57,399 nt of DNA, taken from NCBI RefSeq assembly GCF_000424325.1, contig NZ_AUJR01000036.1, positions 1-57,399 of the forward strand, in the 5' to 3' direction. Position numbers and translations under genes: made by a program. The notes under the pieces are model-generated. The model saw nothing but the letters and a program-made list of their open reading frames with translations. It had not been told where the DNA came from and did no database searches. This stretch comes from [Clostridium] clostridioforme AGR2157. GTDB lineage: Bacteria > Bacillota > Clostridia > Lachnospirales > Lachnospiraceae. Of this stretch, positions 25,861-34,885 are shown piece after piece. Each line of letters starts with the position of its first letter. Positions within the stretch are counted from its first letter, which is position 1.

Positions 25861-27063
25861 CTATAGTTGGTCCTTATAATACGCCAGCATCAAATCCACC
25901 ATCCGGCCATAGCTTCTGACGCCGTCCTCCTGACTGTGAGCTTTAAGATACCTGTCATTCATCTGGGTGGAGGCCTTTGCCACCGGTCCTTCAAAACGCT
26001 CCCAGTACTGGTTGTTCCAGTCCAGGTCCCGGGCTGCCTGAGGGGACAGCTTTGTATAGAGGTCATAATAACTTTCAGGGTCCACCTTGGCAAGGGCATT
26101 GCCTGCGTAGACCCAGCCGGTCAGGTAGCCGCTGTAGCGAAAGTCCGGGGAGTCGGAGCCGATACATGCCAGATATCCGATGAAGTTGGCCTCATCTTCC
26201 CGCATAAAGCCCTTCAGATGGGACAGTTCGTGGCATATGGTATGGGGGATGTTATAGTAGGGCATTTCCCTGTTGTAGTTTGCCTCTATGGTGAAGGGGG
26301 AGTAGATGCCGCAGAGCTGCTGTACGGACAGCAGTCTGGAGTTGATGAGGGGTTTTGGATAGGGATAATATCCACCCAGCTGGGGATAGGATTGGCCCAG
26401 CCGAATCATGGCTGCCCTGCCGTCCTTACCCAGTCTGGAAAGTTCCCGGGCCGAGGGTGCAGGGGTTGCTTCTGTCTGCCCGGGATACAGACCGTCCAGG
26501 AGTTCGCCTGAGTGGTCTATTTCCGGCAGAGAGCTGTTGATTTGGTTTGTAAGATAACGGCACAGCGCCAGCAGCTCCTCGGTGGAGGATTTTTCTGCAG
26601 CAATACCTGCCTCATAGGAAAAGGGAGTCCGGTAATAGTTGATGCCGCAGTTTACCGTGAACAGAAATAACAGGACACCGCAAAGAAAAAGGACACGGGA
26701 GAACAGCGCAACAGGCTGTCTGATATGCAGAATCATGTAGCATATGCAAAGCAGGCAGAGGAAATACAGCCCGATTTCGGAAAGGGAAAATGGAAACAGG
26801 CTGCAGAACCGTCCTAATGTCCCTGCCAGGAGAGGGTACACGGTGACGGAGTAAAACTGGGCAAACCCGGGCACCGTCCGGGCACAGAGCCCCAGCAGAC
26901 CAGAGACAGCAGCCAGAACCAGGCCGGCTGCGAAGAAAACCAGGGAACGGACTTTTTTTTCTGTTCTTTCAGGAGCCGCGTTTTGGGGTCCGGGGGATTT
27001 TGCTGTGTTTTTAGTGGAAAACGCCGGTGGAATCTTGGCTGTAACGTTATGGAAGAACTTCAT
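25861..27063 (-). CDS. DUF3810-family membrane protein with HExxH motif
   Basis: About 400 residues. Three membrane helices in the first 150 residues are followed by an extracytoplasmic domain with ICHELSHLKGFMREDEANF near residue 275, a gluzincin-like motif (HELSH with a downstream E-D-E-A-N). DUF3810 members are thought to be zinc-metalloprotease-like but lack a known role. Start ATG 27063 is used because GGCAGG lies nine bases before it; a GTG three codons upstream is also possible. It stands 0.2 kb from the M13 gene, same strand. Confidence 0.75.
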   Translation of the reverse strand: MKFFHNVTAKIPPAFSTKNTAKSPGPQNAAPERTEKKVRSLVFFAAGLVLAAVSGLLGLCARTVPGFAQFYSVTVYPLLAGTLGRFCSLFPFSLSEIGLYFLCLLCICYMILHIRQPVALFSRVLFLCGVLLFLFTVNCGINYYRTPFSYEAGIAAEKSSTEELLALCRYLTNQINSSLPEIDHSGELLDGLYPGQTEATPAPSARELSRLGKDGRAAMIRLGQSYPQLGGYYPYPKPLINSRLLSVQQLCGIYSPFTIEANYNREMPYYNIPHTICHELSHLKGFMREDEANFIGYLACIGSDSPDFRYSGYLTGWVYAGNALAKVDPESYYDLYTKLSPQAARDLDWNNQYWERFEGPVAKASTQMNDRYLKAHSQEDGVRSYGRMVDLMLAYYKDQL

Positions 27064-27229
27064 ATACAACACCTGCCTTTGGAGTATGGTTGTGTTCTTG
27101 CCTGGTGGGATGCTGCGGTGGGTAAAGCATGGTGGGTAAAGCGTGGGTGGGTAAAGCGTAAGTGGGGAAAGCGCAGGCGGTGGGAATGGTCATAACGTAA
27201 ACATGGGGGAGCCAGGGGGAGACTGGAGG

Positions 27230-28297
27230 TTAAACCTGGTCCTGAGTGGGGAGGTTATTTCCGCTGTGCAGTTCGGCCAGTACGGTGGCGGTTATGGGAA
27301 ACAGGAATATACCGGTCAAACCCAGAAGCTTGCCGCCTGCAAAGATACACAGCAGGGTGGCTGCGGGGGACAGGCCCATCTGATGGCCGATGATTTTGGG
27401 CTCCAGGGTCTGGCGGACCACTGCTGTGAGCAGGTACAGGCACACAAGGCCCAGGGCCAGGCTTCCCGATCCCGTCATCCAGGCCATGAATGCCCAGGGA
27501 AGAAGCACGGTGCCTGTGCCCAGGACCGGCAGGATATCCACCAGCGAGGTGATGCAGGCAAGAGTGAATCTGGCCGGAATGCCCAGCACCAGGAAACCGA
27601 TATAAAGTTCCGTAAATGTCAGAAGCATCAGGAGAGCATAGGCCCTCAGAAGCCGGCAGGCAACATTACGGACATGGAGAAGTACCTGTAAGAGCATTTG
27701 CCGTCTGTCCTCAGGAATCTGGCACAGCAGGAAATCCAGCGTCTCCCTGTAATTGCCTGTCAGGAAAAAGGATGCTATCACAGCGATGATGAAATCAAGG
27801 AACAGGGCGGGAATCCCGCTTATGGCAGAGGCGCCCCAGCCAAGCAGCCCGGAGGAGATGCCCACGGAAGCATTTTCCATGAAATGCTCCAGGCTTTGTC
27901 CAAGGGCAGATATGTGGATGCTGTGGCCCGGGAAACTGTTCTCCAATAAGGAAAAGAAATGGGACAGACCTGGTTCGATGGTCTGGCTGTAGATGCCGGG
28001 CAGTTTTTTTGCCTGTTCCTGGATAGATGCCAGGATTTGGCTGCCGGACACGCACATGATTGTCAGAATGGAACCATAAAAAACCAGCAGCACAACCGCG
28101 GCGGCCACGCCCTTTCCGCCCTTCATATGTCTGTCCAGCAAGGACACTGCCGGTTCCAGCAAGGCTGCAATAGCCATGGCTGCCATAAAGGGAATCAGTA
28201 TGGGCAGGAGTTTCTTTAATCCTATATAGCAGAGCACACCTATGATTCCAAAGTAAATAAAGCTGATGATGAACGTCCTGCGTTTTTGAATGTCCAT
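27230..28297 (-). CDS. AI-2E-family transporter
   Basis: A 355-residue polytopic membrane protein of the AI-2E/YtvI group. It shows the N-terminal block LKKLLPILIPFMAAMAIAAL, a middle soluble segment with helices, and the C-terminal GLSPAATLLCIFAGGKLLGL region that is the most conserved part of the family. Family members export small signals or antiport ions; substrate is not inferable. ATG 28297 is taken as start because CAGGATA precedes it; ATG 28327 lacks a ribosome site. Confidence 0.85.
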   Translation of the reverse strand: MDIQKRRTFIISFIYFGIIGVLCYIGLKKLLPILIPFMAAMAIAALLEPAVSLLDRHMKGGKGVAAAVVLLVFYGSILTIMCVSGSQILASIQEQAKKLPGIYSQTIEPGLSHFFSLLENSFPGHSIHISALGQSLEHFMENASVGISSGLLGWGASAISGIPALFLDFIIAVIASFFLTGNYRETLDFLLCQIPEDRRQMLLQVLLHVRNVACRLLRAYALLMLLTFTELYIGFLVLGIPARFTLACITSLVDILPVLGTGTVLLPWAFMAWMTGSGSLALGLVCLYLLTAVVRQTLEPKIIGHQMGLSPAATLLCIFAGGKLLGLTGIFLFPITATVLAELHSGNNLPTQDQV

Positions 28298-28474
28298 ATA
28301 TGTATCCTGTTGTTTGCTTAGTTCCATTATAGGCTCAGGAGACCCGGCAGTCAAGAAAGAATCCCCAGAAAATGGGGGACATGCCCTGGAAGATATTTCC
28401 GGGGCAGGGCCATGTTCCGGGGAATGCTTTTATGTGAGGGAAAGGTATTGCTGAATCATGATGGAGCGAAGGTG

Positions 28475-30046
28475 TCAACCGGATACTTTGCCTGTCAGAG
28501 CTATGAGAGAGCACAGGATGATGCCGAGAATGAACACCAGCAGCCGTCCTGATAAGAAGTACAGGGTATGGCCAGGCCTTCTGCGCAGCTTCAGACAGGC
28601 AGTAAGGCTTGGAAAGCGGGTCAGGGCCATGAGACAGGTGCACAGTGCTGTGCGCCAGGTCCATCCGTGATTTGCCAGCAGCTGTCCAAGGATGAAGGGG
28701 GATGAAGGGGAAGGAGCGCCTCCTGTTTTCAGATATATCATCATCATGGCGGGAAGTGTCATTCCATGAGAAAAAATACCCAGGATAAAAGCAGTCAGTA
28801 TGGTGCCGTCCAGTCCAAGGAGGCGGGCCGGATGATCAAGAAAAAGTATGATGACTTCCAACAGGCTCCCGCCGGATATGCCTGGGGACAGGAAGGCTAA
28901 ATGACCAGTTTCCGGTCCAACGTATGCCATGCTGCCAAGAAACCATATGAGAATGCCGGACGTGACAGCCGCCGCCGCTGCCCTGTCAAGGATGGGAATG
29001 GTGTGGTCTGCGGTACAGGAGCAAAGGGTGGAAAATATGCCGTGTGGCTTGTAACGGCTGGCGGTATTGCAGGGTTTTTCAATAAAAAACTCCGTCAGCA
29101 GGTCAGACAGATATACGGCCCGGGGAAAGCAGCCGCTTCTTCCCAACAATCCTAACAGAGGAAATAGCAGAAAAAGCGGCGGAAGCATCACGAGTATGGT
29201 GCATGACACGGCGCAAAATGCACCATGGATGATGGGGGCAATCAGCCAGGCAGGCATTCCAGGCCATTCTGCCCAAGCCCACAGGATGGTTTCAGTTTCG
29301 AAAAATAACGGCCAGAAGCAATCCGTGAGCCGGACTGACAGACAGGCGGTAAGTCCAAATAAAAGCAAAAGCAGCAGTGCCTTACAAATTATTCTGTTCC
29401 ATCCCGCTTCCGGACGTATGTTCCATTGCCTTCCATGGGATGTTTTTATTTCAGCCATCATACACTCATGAGCCAGACGGCAGGGGGAAAAGTCCAGGCA
29501 GTCGTAGTGAAAATCATGCTTGTGATGGGGCTGGAGGGCATAGTGGAGGACTGCTTTTAAGTCGTCCATCTGTTCCTTGCCGTATCCATGAAGGGGGACG
29601 ACCGGAATCTGGAGTACATCGTGAAGAAGTGAAAAATCAATGCGGATGCCCTGCCGTCTGGCTTCTTCACAGCGGATGACACACAGTACAACGGGGATGG
29701 AAGAATCCCTGACCGGTCCAAGACTCAGAATTTCTTTTAATAGCCCCAGAAGGATTTCCAGATGAAGTGCATGGCCTATCACCAGGATGGCATCCGGATT
29801 TCCTGAGCAGAGATAGGTTGCAGTGCAGTTGGCTTCCTCTGATGGGGAGCTGAGGGACAGGATGCCGGGAAGATTTACTGCCTTATAGCAGCGGCTGTCA
29901 TATAGAAAATCACCATGGGGGCAGGACATGTCCCGTATGCAGGAAGGTTTAACAGAGCCTTTTTGGGCAGTGAGCTTTTTAAATAAGACCTCCTTGCCAG
30001 TCTGTTCATTACCGGTAAAAGCGATGACAAAATGTGGGTGTTCCAT
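28475..30046 (-). CDS. FeoB-like membrane protein with eroded GTPase motifs
   Basis: At 523 residues it is shorter than FeoB (600-800). Residues 5-170 align to the FeoB G domain: G12-NEQTG-K-E19 for GNPNxGKT, NLPG (58-61) for DLPG, and CVIR (122-125) for N-M-x-D, followed by the telltale EEARRQGIRID and LQIPVVPL. The Mg-binding Thr/Ser, the G3 Asp and the G4 Asn/Asp are all changed, so GTP hydrolysis is unlikely. The membrane part has GRSGCFPRAVYLSDLL, like FeoB's first Gate, but the Cys-Pro gate motif is not visible. Start ATG 30046 follows CAGGAGTG. The frame is intact, so selection has kept it. It may be a regulatory or repurposed FeoB paralogue. Confidence 0.7.
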   Translation of the reverse strand: MEHPHFVIAFTGNEQTGKEVLFKKLTAQKGSVKPSCIRDMSCPHGDFLYDSRCYKAVNLPGILSLSSPSEEANCTATYLCSGNPDAILVIGHALHLEILLGLLKEILSLGPVRDSSIPVVLCVIRCEEARRQGIRIDFSLLHDVLQIPVVPLHGYGKEQMDDLKAVLHYALQPHHKHDFHYDCLDFSPCRLAHECMMAEIKTSHGRQWNIRPEAGWNRIICKALLLLLLFGLTACLSVRLTDCFWPLFFETETILWAWAEWPGMPAWLIAPIIHGAFCAVSCTILVMLPPLFLLFPLLGLLGRSGCFPRAVYLSDLLTEFFIEKPCNTASRYKPHGIFSTLCSCTADHTIPILDRAAAAAVTSGILIWFLGSMAYVGPETGHLAFLSPGISGGSLLEVIILFLDHPARLLGLDGTILTAFILGIFSHGMTLPAMMMIYLKTGGAPSPSSPFILGQLLANHGWTWRTALCTCLMALTRFPSLTACLKLRRRPGHTLYFLSGRLLVFILGIILCSLIALTGKVSG

Positions 30047-30184
30047 CCAGTCACTCCTGAAATATAAATCTGCCTGCGGGCGGGCAGATTGAGTCTTAGG
30101 ATAGCGTATGTGCCGTAAAACCTTTGGGTGCATGGCAGCCAGGTCCCTATCTGCCATTGGTTCATCATTGTGACAACAGACTGC

Positions 30185-30213
30185 TTGACGGAGGAAAGGT
30201 TATCAACTATACT
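30185..30213 (+). promoter_or_regulatory. Promoter of the DUF6483 gene
   Basis: TTGACG (30185-30190), a 17-base spacer and TATACT (30208-30213) give a strong vegetative promoter about 53 bases before ATG 30266. It faces away from the FeoB-like gene. Confidence 0.65.
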
Positions 30214-30265
30214 AAGTTTAAATGTGCCATAAACAGAATACACTAAATTCAGGAGATGAAACGAT

Positions 30266-30661
30266 ATGGGATATCAGGACGATTATGTTATGAGGACAAT
30301 CAGCGATCTGGTGAGGGCGATTGCCAGGCTGGTTCTTGGCAAGAACGATATTGATTATGACCTTCCGGAGGATGAGGACAAGTATACGGACCTTGACCGG
30401 GTATATAAGAGGCTTAAGGACCTGGTTGATGAGGGAAACATCAATGATGCGGAGAACCTTCTTACCGACGAGCTGGACACGGACAGCCTGGACTGCCTGG
30501 AGATGGCCCTTACATTTTATATGTACCTTAACCAGCTGAAGGATGACGAACTCTACACCGCCAATTACTCACGGGAGGAAATAGTGGATGGAATCAACAG
30601 CGTGTGTGCAGAATATGGTATATCGGGGTTTGAACATTTTGTAGATACAACCATGGTATAA
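30266..30661 (+). CDS. DUF6483-family protein
   Basis: A 131-residue acidic, helical cytoplasmic protein starting MGYQDDYVMRTISDLVRAIARL, the usual opening of DUF6483 proteins. The rest is a tetratricopeptide-like pair of helices (DLVDEGNINDAENLLTDEL, DCLEMALTFYMYLNQL). Function is unknown. ATG 30266 follows CAGGAGATGAAACGAT. It heads a run with the Suv3-like helicase (73 bases on) and the permease gene. Confidence 0.65.
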   Translation: MGYQDDYVMRTISDLVRAIARLVLGKNDIDYDLPEDEDKYTDLDRVYKRLKDLVDEGNINDAENLLTDELDTDSLDCLEMALTFYMYLNQLKDDELYTANYSREEIVDGINSVCAEYGISGFEHFVDTTMV

Positions 30662-30734
30662 TGTGCTGCCAGATGGATATGGAAACATATGCGTCTGGCT
30701 GCTTTTACGAATATTTGAAAGAAAGAGGAAGTCC

Positions 30735-32732
30735 ATGGAGATAAAAAAGGATTGCGAGCAGTATCTGGCGGAATATTACCAGGGCCTGTTCTTTGGGAAT
30801 GTGAACAAACGCTACCGGGCCATGAAAGGTGCCGAACTCAGGAAACGCCTGAGCCGGCTGACTGAGGCCAATCTGAAGCCGCTGGTGAAGTCCAACGAAC
30901 TCAGCGATGTCCACGCCATGCTGTCAAAGGTGTGCGCCTATCTCATGCGCAGGGAAGGTCACCTGACAGGGCCGGCCCTGGAGCAGTGGGAAGCCAGCTG
31001 CCGTCAGATGAATGAATTCTGTGAAGCCCTTGCCCGGAAGGACCTGGAATATGTAAACGGCCTGTCCCGTGAGGATTTGGAACAGGTGCTGAAGATGCAG
31101 GGCATCCGCCGTTATCTCCTCACCAATTCTCTTGAGAGAGCGTACCAGCTGTTCTACATTCCGAAAACCATCAAGAGGGGAATCCTGGAGTCTGTGAAAC
31201 AGAAGCCGGAGCAGGAATACCCGGGGGCCAGGGAGATGAAACGCAGGTTCATTCTTCATGTGGGCCCTACCAACAGCGGTAAGACCCACGACGCCCTGGA
31301 GCGTCTTAAGGAGTGCAGGCATGGCGCCTACTTCGGGCCTTTAAGGCTGCTGGCCCTGGAGGTCTATGACAAGCTCAACACAGAGGGCCTGTCCTGTTCC
31401 ATGGTTACAGGAGAGGAGACATTGGAGGTGCCTGGATCTGTCTGCCAGTCCTGTACCGTGGAGATGCTGAATGACCACGAATATTTCGATATCGTGGTGG
31501 TGGACGAGTGCCAGATGATAGCCGACCCCTACCGCGGACATAACTGGACCAGGGCAGTGCTGGGGCTTCGGGCAGAGGAAATTCACCTGTGCATGGCTCC
31601 GGAGGCAGAGGATATTGTGGTGCAGATGATTAAGCGGTGCGGCGACCAGTACAGGGTGGTGCGCCATAAGAGAAACACCAGGCTGACCATGGAGAAAAAG
31701 CCCTATAATCTGAAACGGGATTTAAAAAAGGGCGATGCCCTCATAGTATTTTCCAAGAAATCAGTGCTGGCCCTGGCAGCCCATCTGGAGAACGAGGGAA
31801 TCCATTGCAGCGTTATTTACGGAAGTCTGCCTCCCGCCACCAGGCGTGAACAGGTGCGCAGGTTCCTGGCCAGGGAGACAGAGGTGGTGGTCAGCACTGA
31901 CGCCATCGGCATGGGGTTAAACCTGCCCATACGCAGAATCGTGTTTGTGGAGACACGCAAGTTTGACGGGGTGAATAAGCGTTCCCTGAATCCGGAGGAG
32001 ATAAAACAGATTGCTGGACGGGCCGGAAGATACGGTCTTTACGACGAGGGATTCGTGGCTGCCATCGACGAGGCGGAGGTCATTGAGGACGGCCTTTCCA
32101 GAATGCCCATGCCCATCATGAAGGCATATGTGGGATTCCCTGAGCAGCTTCTTAACCTTCCTGCTGAGATTGATACACTGGTTAAGATATGGGCCGGCTT
32201 GGATACGCCTTCCATCTATGAGAAGATGGAGGTGGACGAGCTGCTGGCGCTGTATATGAGCTTTGAGCATGTACACCGGGATGATATGGGGGAATACTCC
32301 CGGCAGGAAATTTATAAGCTCATCACCTGTTCCATCGACATAGACAATAAGATGGTTATGGACCTGTGGAAGGATTACTGCAGGGATTACCGTGACGTGA
32401 CGGAACTGGAGTTTCCTTACAGTCCGGGGGAAGACCTGTATGATTTGGAGAGCTACTATAAAATGCTGGACCTTTATTTCCAGTTCTCCAGGAAGGTGGG
32501 GCTTCCTGTGCAGGTGGAGAACCTGGCCGAGGAGAGGCGCAGCACAGAGGAGGAAATCAGCCGTATTTTAAGGACGGAATGTGCCAGCTATACCCGCAAA
32601 TGTTCAGCCTGCGGGAAGGAACTGTCATGGGATTACCCGTCCTCTATCTGCGAACGGTGTTTTGATAGGGGTAAGATAAGCCGGGGGCATAACTGCTCAG
32701 GGCGGAGACGCGCGGCAGGAAAAAGAGTATGA
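30735..32732 (+). CDS. Suv3-like DExH RNA helicase with C-terminal zinc ribbon
   Basis: A 665-residue SF2 helicase. A helical N-terminus of about 160 residues precedes Walker A GPTNSGKTHDAL (near 177) and Walker B-like VVDECQMI (near 257). Helicase C carries VVVSTDAIGMGLNLPIRRI and QIAGRAGRYG, the Suv3 version of motifs V and VI. A Cys4 zinc ribbon (CSACGKEL ... CERC) ends the protein. Suv3 is best known as the mitochondrial degradosome helicase; bacterial versions are scattered in Firmicutes and other groups and little studied. ATG 30735 follows AGAGGAAGTCC. It likely remodels or degrades RNA with a partner nuclease not encoded here. Confidence 0.85.
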   Translation: MEIKKDCEQYLAEYYQGLFFGNVNKRYRAMKGAELRKRLSRLTEANLKPLVKSNELSDVHAMLSKVCAYLMRREGHLTGPALEQWEASCRQMNEFCEALARKDLEYVNGLSREDLEQVLKMQGIRRYLLTNSLERAYQLFYIPKTIKRGILESVKQKPEQEYPGAREMKRRFILHVGPTNSGKTHDALERLKECRHGAYFGPLRLLALEVYDKLNTEGLSCSMVTGEETLEVPGSVCQSCTVEMLNDHEYFDIVVVDECQMIADPYRGHNWTRAVLGLRAEEIHLCMAPEAEDIVVQMIKRCGDQYRVVRHKRNTRLTMEKKPYNLKRDLKKGDALIVFSKKSVLALAAHLENEGIHCSVIYGSLPPATRREQVRRFLARETEVVVSTDAIGMGLNLPIRRIVFVETRKFDGVNKRSLNPEEIKQIAGRAGRYGLYDEGFVAAIDEAEVIEDGLSRMPMPIMKAYVGFPEQLLNLPAEIDTLVKIWAGLDTPSIYEKMEVDELLALYMSFEHVHRDDMGEYSRQEIYKLITCSIDIDNKMVMDLWKDYCRDYRDVTELEFPYSPGEDLYDLESYYKMLDLYFQFSRKVGLPVQVENLAEERRSTEEEISRILRTECASYTRKCSACGKELSWDYPSSICERCFDRGKISRGHNCSGRRRAAGKRV

Positions 32733-32760
32733 AACAAGTGAACAACTAAGGAGGACGACA

Positions 32761-34014
32761 ATGGAAAATCAACGCATCATTCAAGTAGAGGACAAGGTAC
32801 CCTTTAACCTGCTGGTACCCCTCAGCATCCAGCACATGTTCGCCATGTTCGGCGCATCCATCCTGGTGCCGTTCATATTTGGCATAAACCCGGCTGTGGT
32901 GCTGTTCATGAACGGCGCGGGCACCTTGCTCTTTATCGGAGTAACAAAGGGAAAGGCGCCGGCCTATCTGGGATCCAGCTTTGCATTTTTGGCACCGGCA
33001 GGCGTGGTCATAAGTAATTTTGGATATGAATATGCCCTGGGCGGGTTCGTGGCAGTGGGTTTCTGCGGATGTATCCTGGCATTCATCGTATATAAATTCG
33101 GAACAGAGTGGATTGAAGTGGTCCTTCCGCCGGCAGCCATGGGCCCGGTAGTGGCGCTCATCGGACTGGAGCTCTCCGGTTCAGCGGCCAGTAATGCAGG
33201 GCTCTTGGACGAGGTGCTGGACCCCAGAAAGATAATCGTGTTCGTGTTTACCCTGGGAACTGCTGTATTTGGTTCCATCCTGTTCAGAAAGTTCTTCTCG
33301 GTAATCCCTATTCTCATAGCAGTCATTGTGGGCTATGTGTCGGCCCTGGCCTGCGGTATCGTGGATTTTGCCGAGGTAGCGGCGGCTCCTGTTTTTGCCC
33401 TGCCTAATTTCAGCACGCCTAAGTTCAATCTGGAAGCTATCATGATTATCCTTCCGGTGCTCCTGGTCATTACCTCCGAGCACATCGGGCATCAGGTAGT
33501 CACCAGCAAGATTGTGGGAAGGGACCTGTTAAAGGATCCGGGCCTTCACCGCTCTCTGCTCGGAGATAATTTCTCCACCATGATATCAGGACTGATAGGT
33601 TCCGTGCCCACCACCACCTATGGCGAGAACATCGGCGTCATGGCAATCACCCGTGTATACAGTGTGCACGTGATTGCGGGAGCAGCTGTGCTGTCCATTG
33701 TATGCTCCTTCATCGGCAAGTTCTCCACCCTTATCAGCACCATACCTGGTCCTGTTATCGGCGGTATTTCCTTCCTTCTCTACGGTATGATTGGAACCTC
33801 AGGTCTGCGCATTCTGGTGGATTCCAGGGTAGATTACGGAAACTCCAGAAATCTGGCCCTTACTTCAGTCATATTTGTCACAGGCCTGTCAGGAATTGCC
33901 GTGAAGTTTGGAAATGTGCAGCTCACCGGTATGGTGCTGGCCTGCGTGGTAGGCATGATTTTGAGCCTGGTATTTTATGTTCTGGATTACTTTAAGCTGA
34001 CCAATGATCAGTAG
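32761..34014 (+). CDS. Uracil/xanthine permease (NCS2 family)
   Basis: A 417-residue, roughly 14-helix nucleobase transporter. Family hallmarks are LLVPLSIQHMFAMFGASILVP at the start, ITSEHIGHQVVTSKIVG near residue 238 with the conserved Glu/His, and GSVPTTTYGENIGVMAITRV near 282. The sequence resembles UraA/PyrP more than xanthine-specific PbuX. ATG 32761 follows AAGGAGGACGACA, 28 bases after the helicase stop, so it is likely co-transcribed. Confidence 0.87.
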   Translation: MENQRIIQVEDKVPFNLLVPLSIQHMFAMFGASILVPFIFGINPAVVLFMNGAGTLLFIGVTKGKAPAYLGSSFAFLAPAGVVISNFGYEYALGGFVAVGFCGCILAFIVYKFGTEWIEVVLPPAAMGPVVALIGLELSGSAASNAGLLDEVLDPRKIIVFVFTLGTAVFGSILFRKFFSVIPILIAVIVGYVSALACGIVDFAEVAAAPVFALPNFSTPKFNLEAIMIILPVLLVITSEHIGHQVVTSKIVGRDLLKDPGLHRSLLGDNFSTMISGLIGSVPTTTYGENIGVMAITRVYSVHVIAGAAVLSIVCSFIGKFSTLISTIPGPVIGGISFLLYGMIGTSGLRILVDSRVDYGNSRNLALTSVIFVTGLSGIAVKFGNVQLTGMVLACVVGMILSLVFYVLDYFKLTNDQ

Positions 34015-34034
34015 ATGGTTCAGCGGAAGATATT

Positions 34035-34274
34035 TTAAACTGGCTTCACAGCCCGGACCAGCACTTCCCTGGCATTCTGGGGCCTGAGGGCGATGACTGT
34101 GCCCTGTATCTGGTAGGCGGACATGTGGCCGCGCCGGCCCTTCAGAATACAGGTCACCTGGGCTGCGGCTGTAAAACCCAGCTCTTCCAGCCGCAGGGAC
34201 ATAGGCGGTTCGCTGATAACCCAGACGATTTCCGCCTGTTCTCCCGGTTTCAGTTCATGTAACGGATAGACCAT
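34035..34274 (-). CDS. FeoA-family protein
   Basis: A 79-residue SH3-like FeoA protein: MVYPLHELKPGEQAEIVWV, then RLEELGFTAAAQVTCIL and a final TVIALRPQNAREVLV. FeoA binds FeoB in ferrous-iron uptake or, standing alone, modulates related proteins. No canonical feoB is next to it; the nearest FeoB-like gene is 4 kb away at 28475 and lacks GTPase residues. It converges on the permease gene with 20 bases between stops. Confidence 0.85.
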   Translation of the reverse strand: MVYPLHELKPGEQAEIVWVISEPPMSLRLEELGFTAAAQVTCILKGRRGHMSAYQIQGTVIALRPQNAREVLVRAVKPV

Positions 34275-34407
34275 AGTGAATCACCGTTCAGGTTTGTTAT
34301 GATATTATATGCAGAGCACGTATCTGTGGGAATAAAAGGAAGGTTGTCACACTTTTGGCCCAGCCCCGTATAATAAAGTACAACCTAGATGAAAGGAGAT
34401 TAACACT

Positions 34408-34776
34408 ATGAATTATAATGATTGTAATGGTTGGAATGGATATGCAGGAACTTATGAGGGAGCTTATTATGACGAGGATGCAGCATTTGCCAGAACGGCG
34501 GCTGCCAGTGGAAACTGCGGCAGTACTGCGGCCGCGGCCGCAGCCGGTACGTCCGAGTCATTCGGTGGAACAGGCCGGACCTGCGATTTATACTGGCAGG
34601 GATATATGGCAGGGTTCTATGCCAACCACAACTGTAATCAGTCGGCTGAGGCAAGGACGGCTGCCCAGGCAGCAGGCCGGACCGCTGGGGCTTCAAACTG
34701 CCGCTGCTCCTGCAATAACTGCAATAATTGCCGTAACTGGAACAATTGCAGCAACTGGAATAACTGCCGCTCCTAA
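34408..34776 (+). CDS. Asn/Cys-rich low-complexity small protein
   Basis: A 122-residue protein starting MNYNDCNGWNGYAG after AAAGGAGATTAACACT, a strong ribosome site. Middle residues are Ala-rich; the last 30 residues are tandem short units of the pattern N-C-x-N/W (NNCNNCRNWNNC). There is no signal peptide or recognised domain. Composition resembles spore-coat or metal-binding Cys-rich proteins, but no identity is claimed. Other frames in this stretch stay open only because of the repeat composition. Confidence 0.6.
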   Translation: MNYNDCNGWNGYAGTYEGAYYDEDAAFARTAAASGNCGSTAAAAAAGTSESFGGTGRTCDLYWQGYMAGFYANHNCNQSAEARTAAQAAGRTAGASNCRCSCNNCNNCRNWNNCSNWNNCRS

Positions 34777-34820
34777 AATACCTGCAGCTTGGGGTTATAA
34801 TATTCAACATGAATTCTAAA

Positions 34821-34858
34821 CCGGCCAGGGCCTCCTTCGCGGAAGCCCTGGCCCGGAG
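34821..34858. terminator. Hairpin between convergent genes
   Basis: GCCAGGGC pairs with GCCCTGGC around a loop (34824-34852), with CCGG/CCGG flanks. It lies between the Asn/Cys-rich gene and sfsA, which converge. No long T-run follows, so termination is presumed rather than clear. Confidence 0.45.
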
Positions 34859-34885
34859 CGTTTGAAGTGTATGTTATGACACGAT

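Noticed and set aside
34418-34819. Long open frames overlapping the Asn/Cys-rich gene in other frames and on the minus strand
   Set aside because: They follow the codon repeats of the real gene, have no ribosome site and give unlikely composition (Arg/Ser/Pro-rich).
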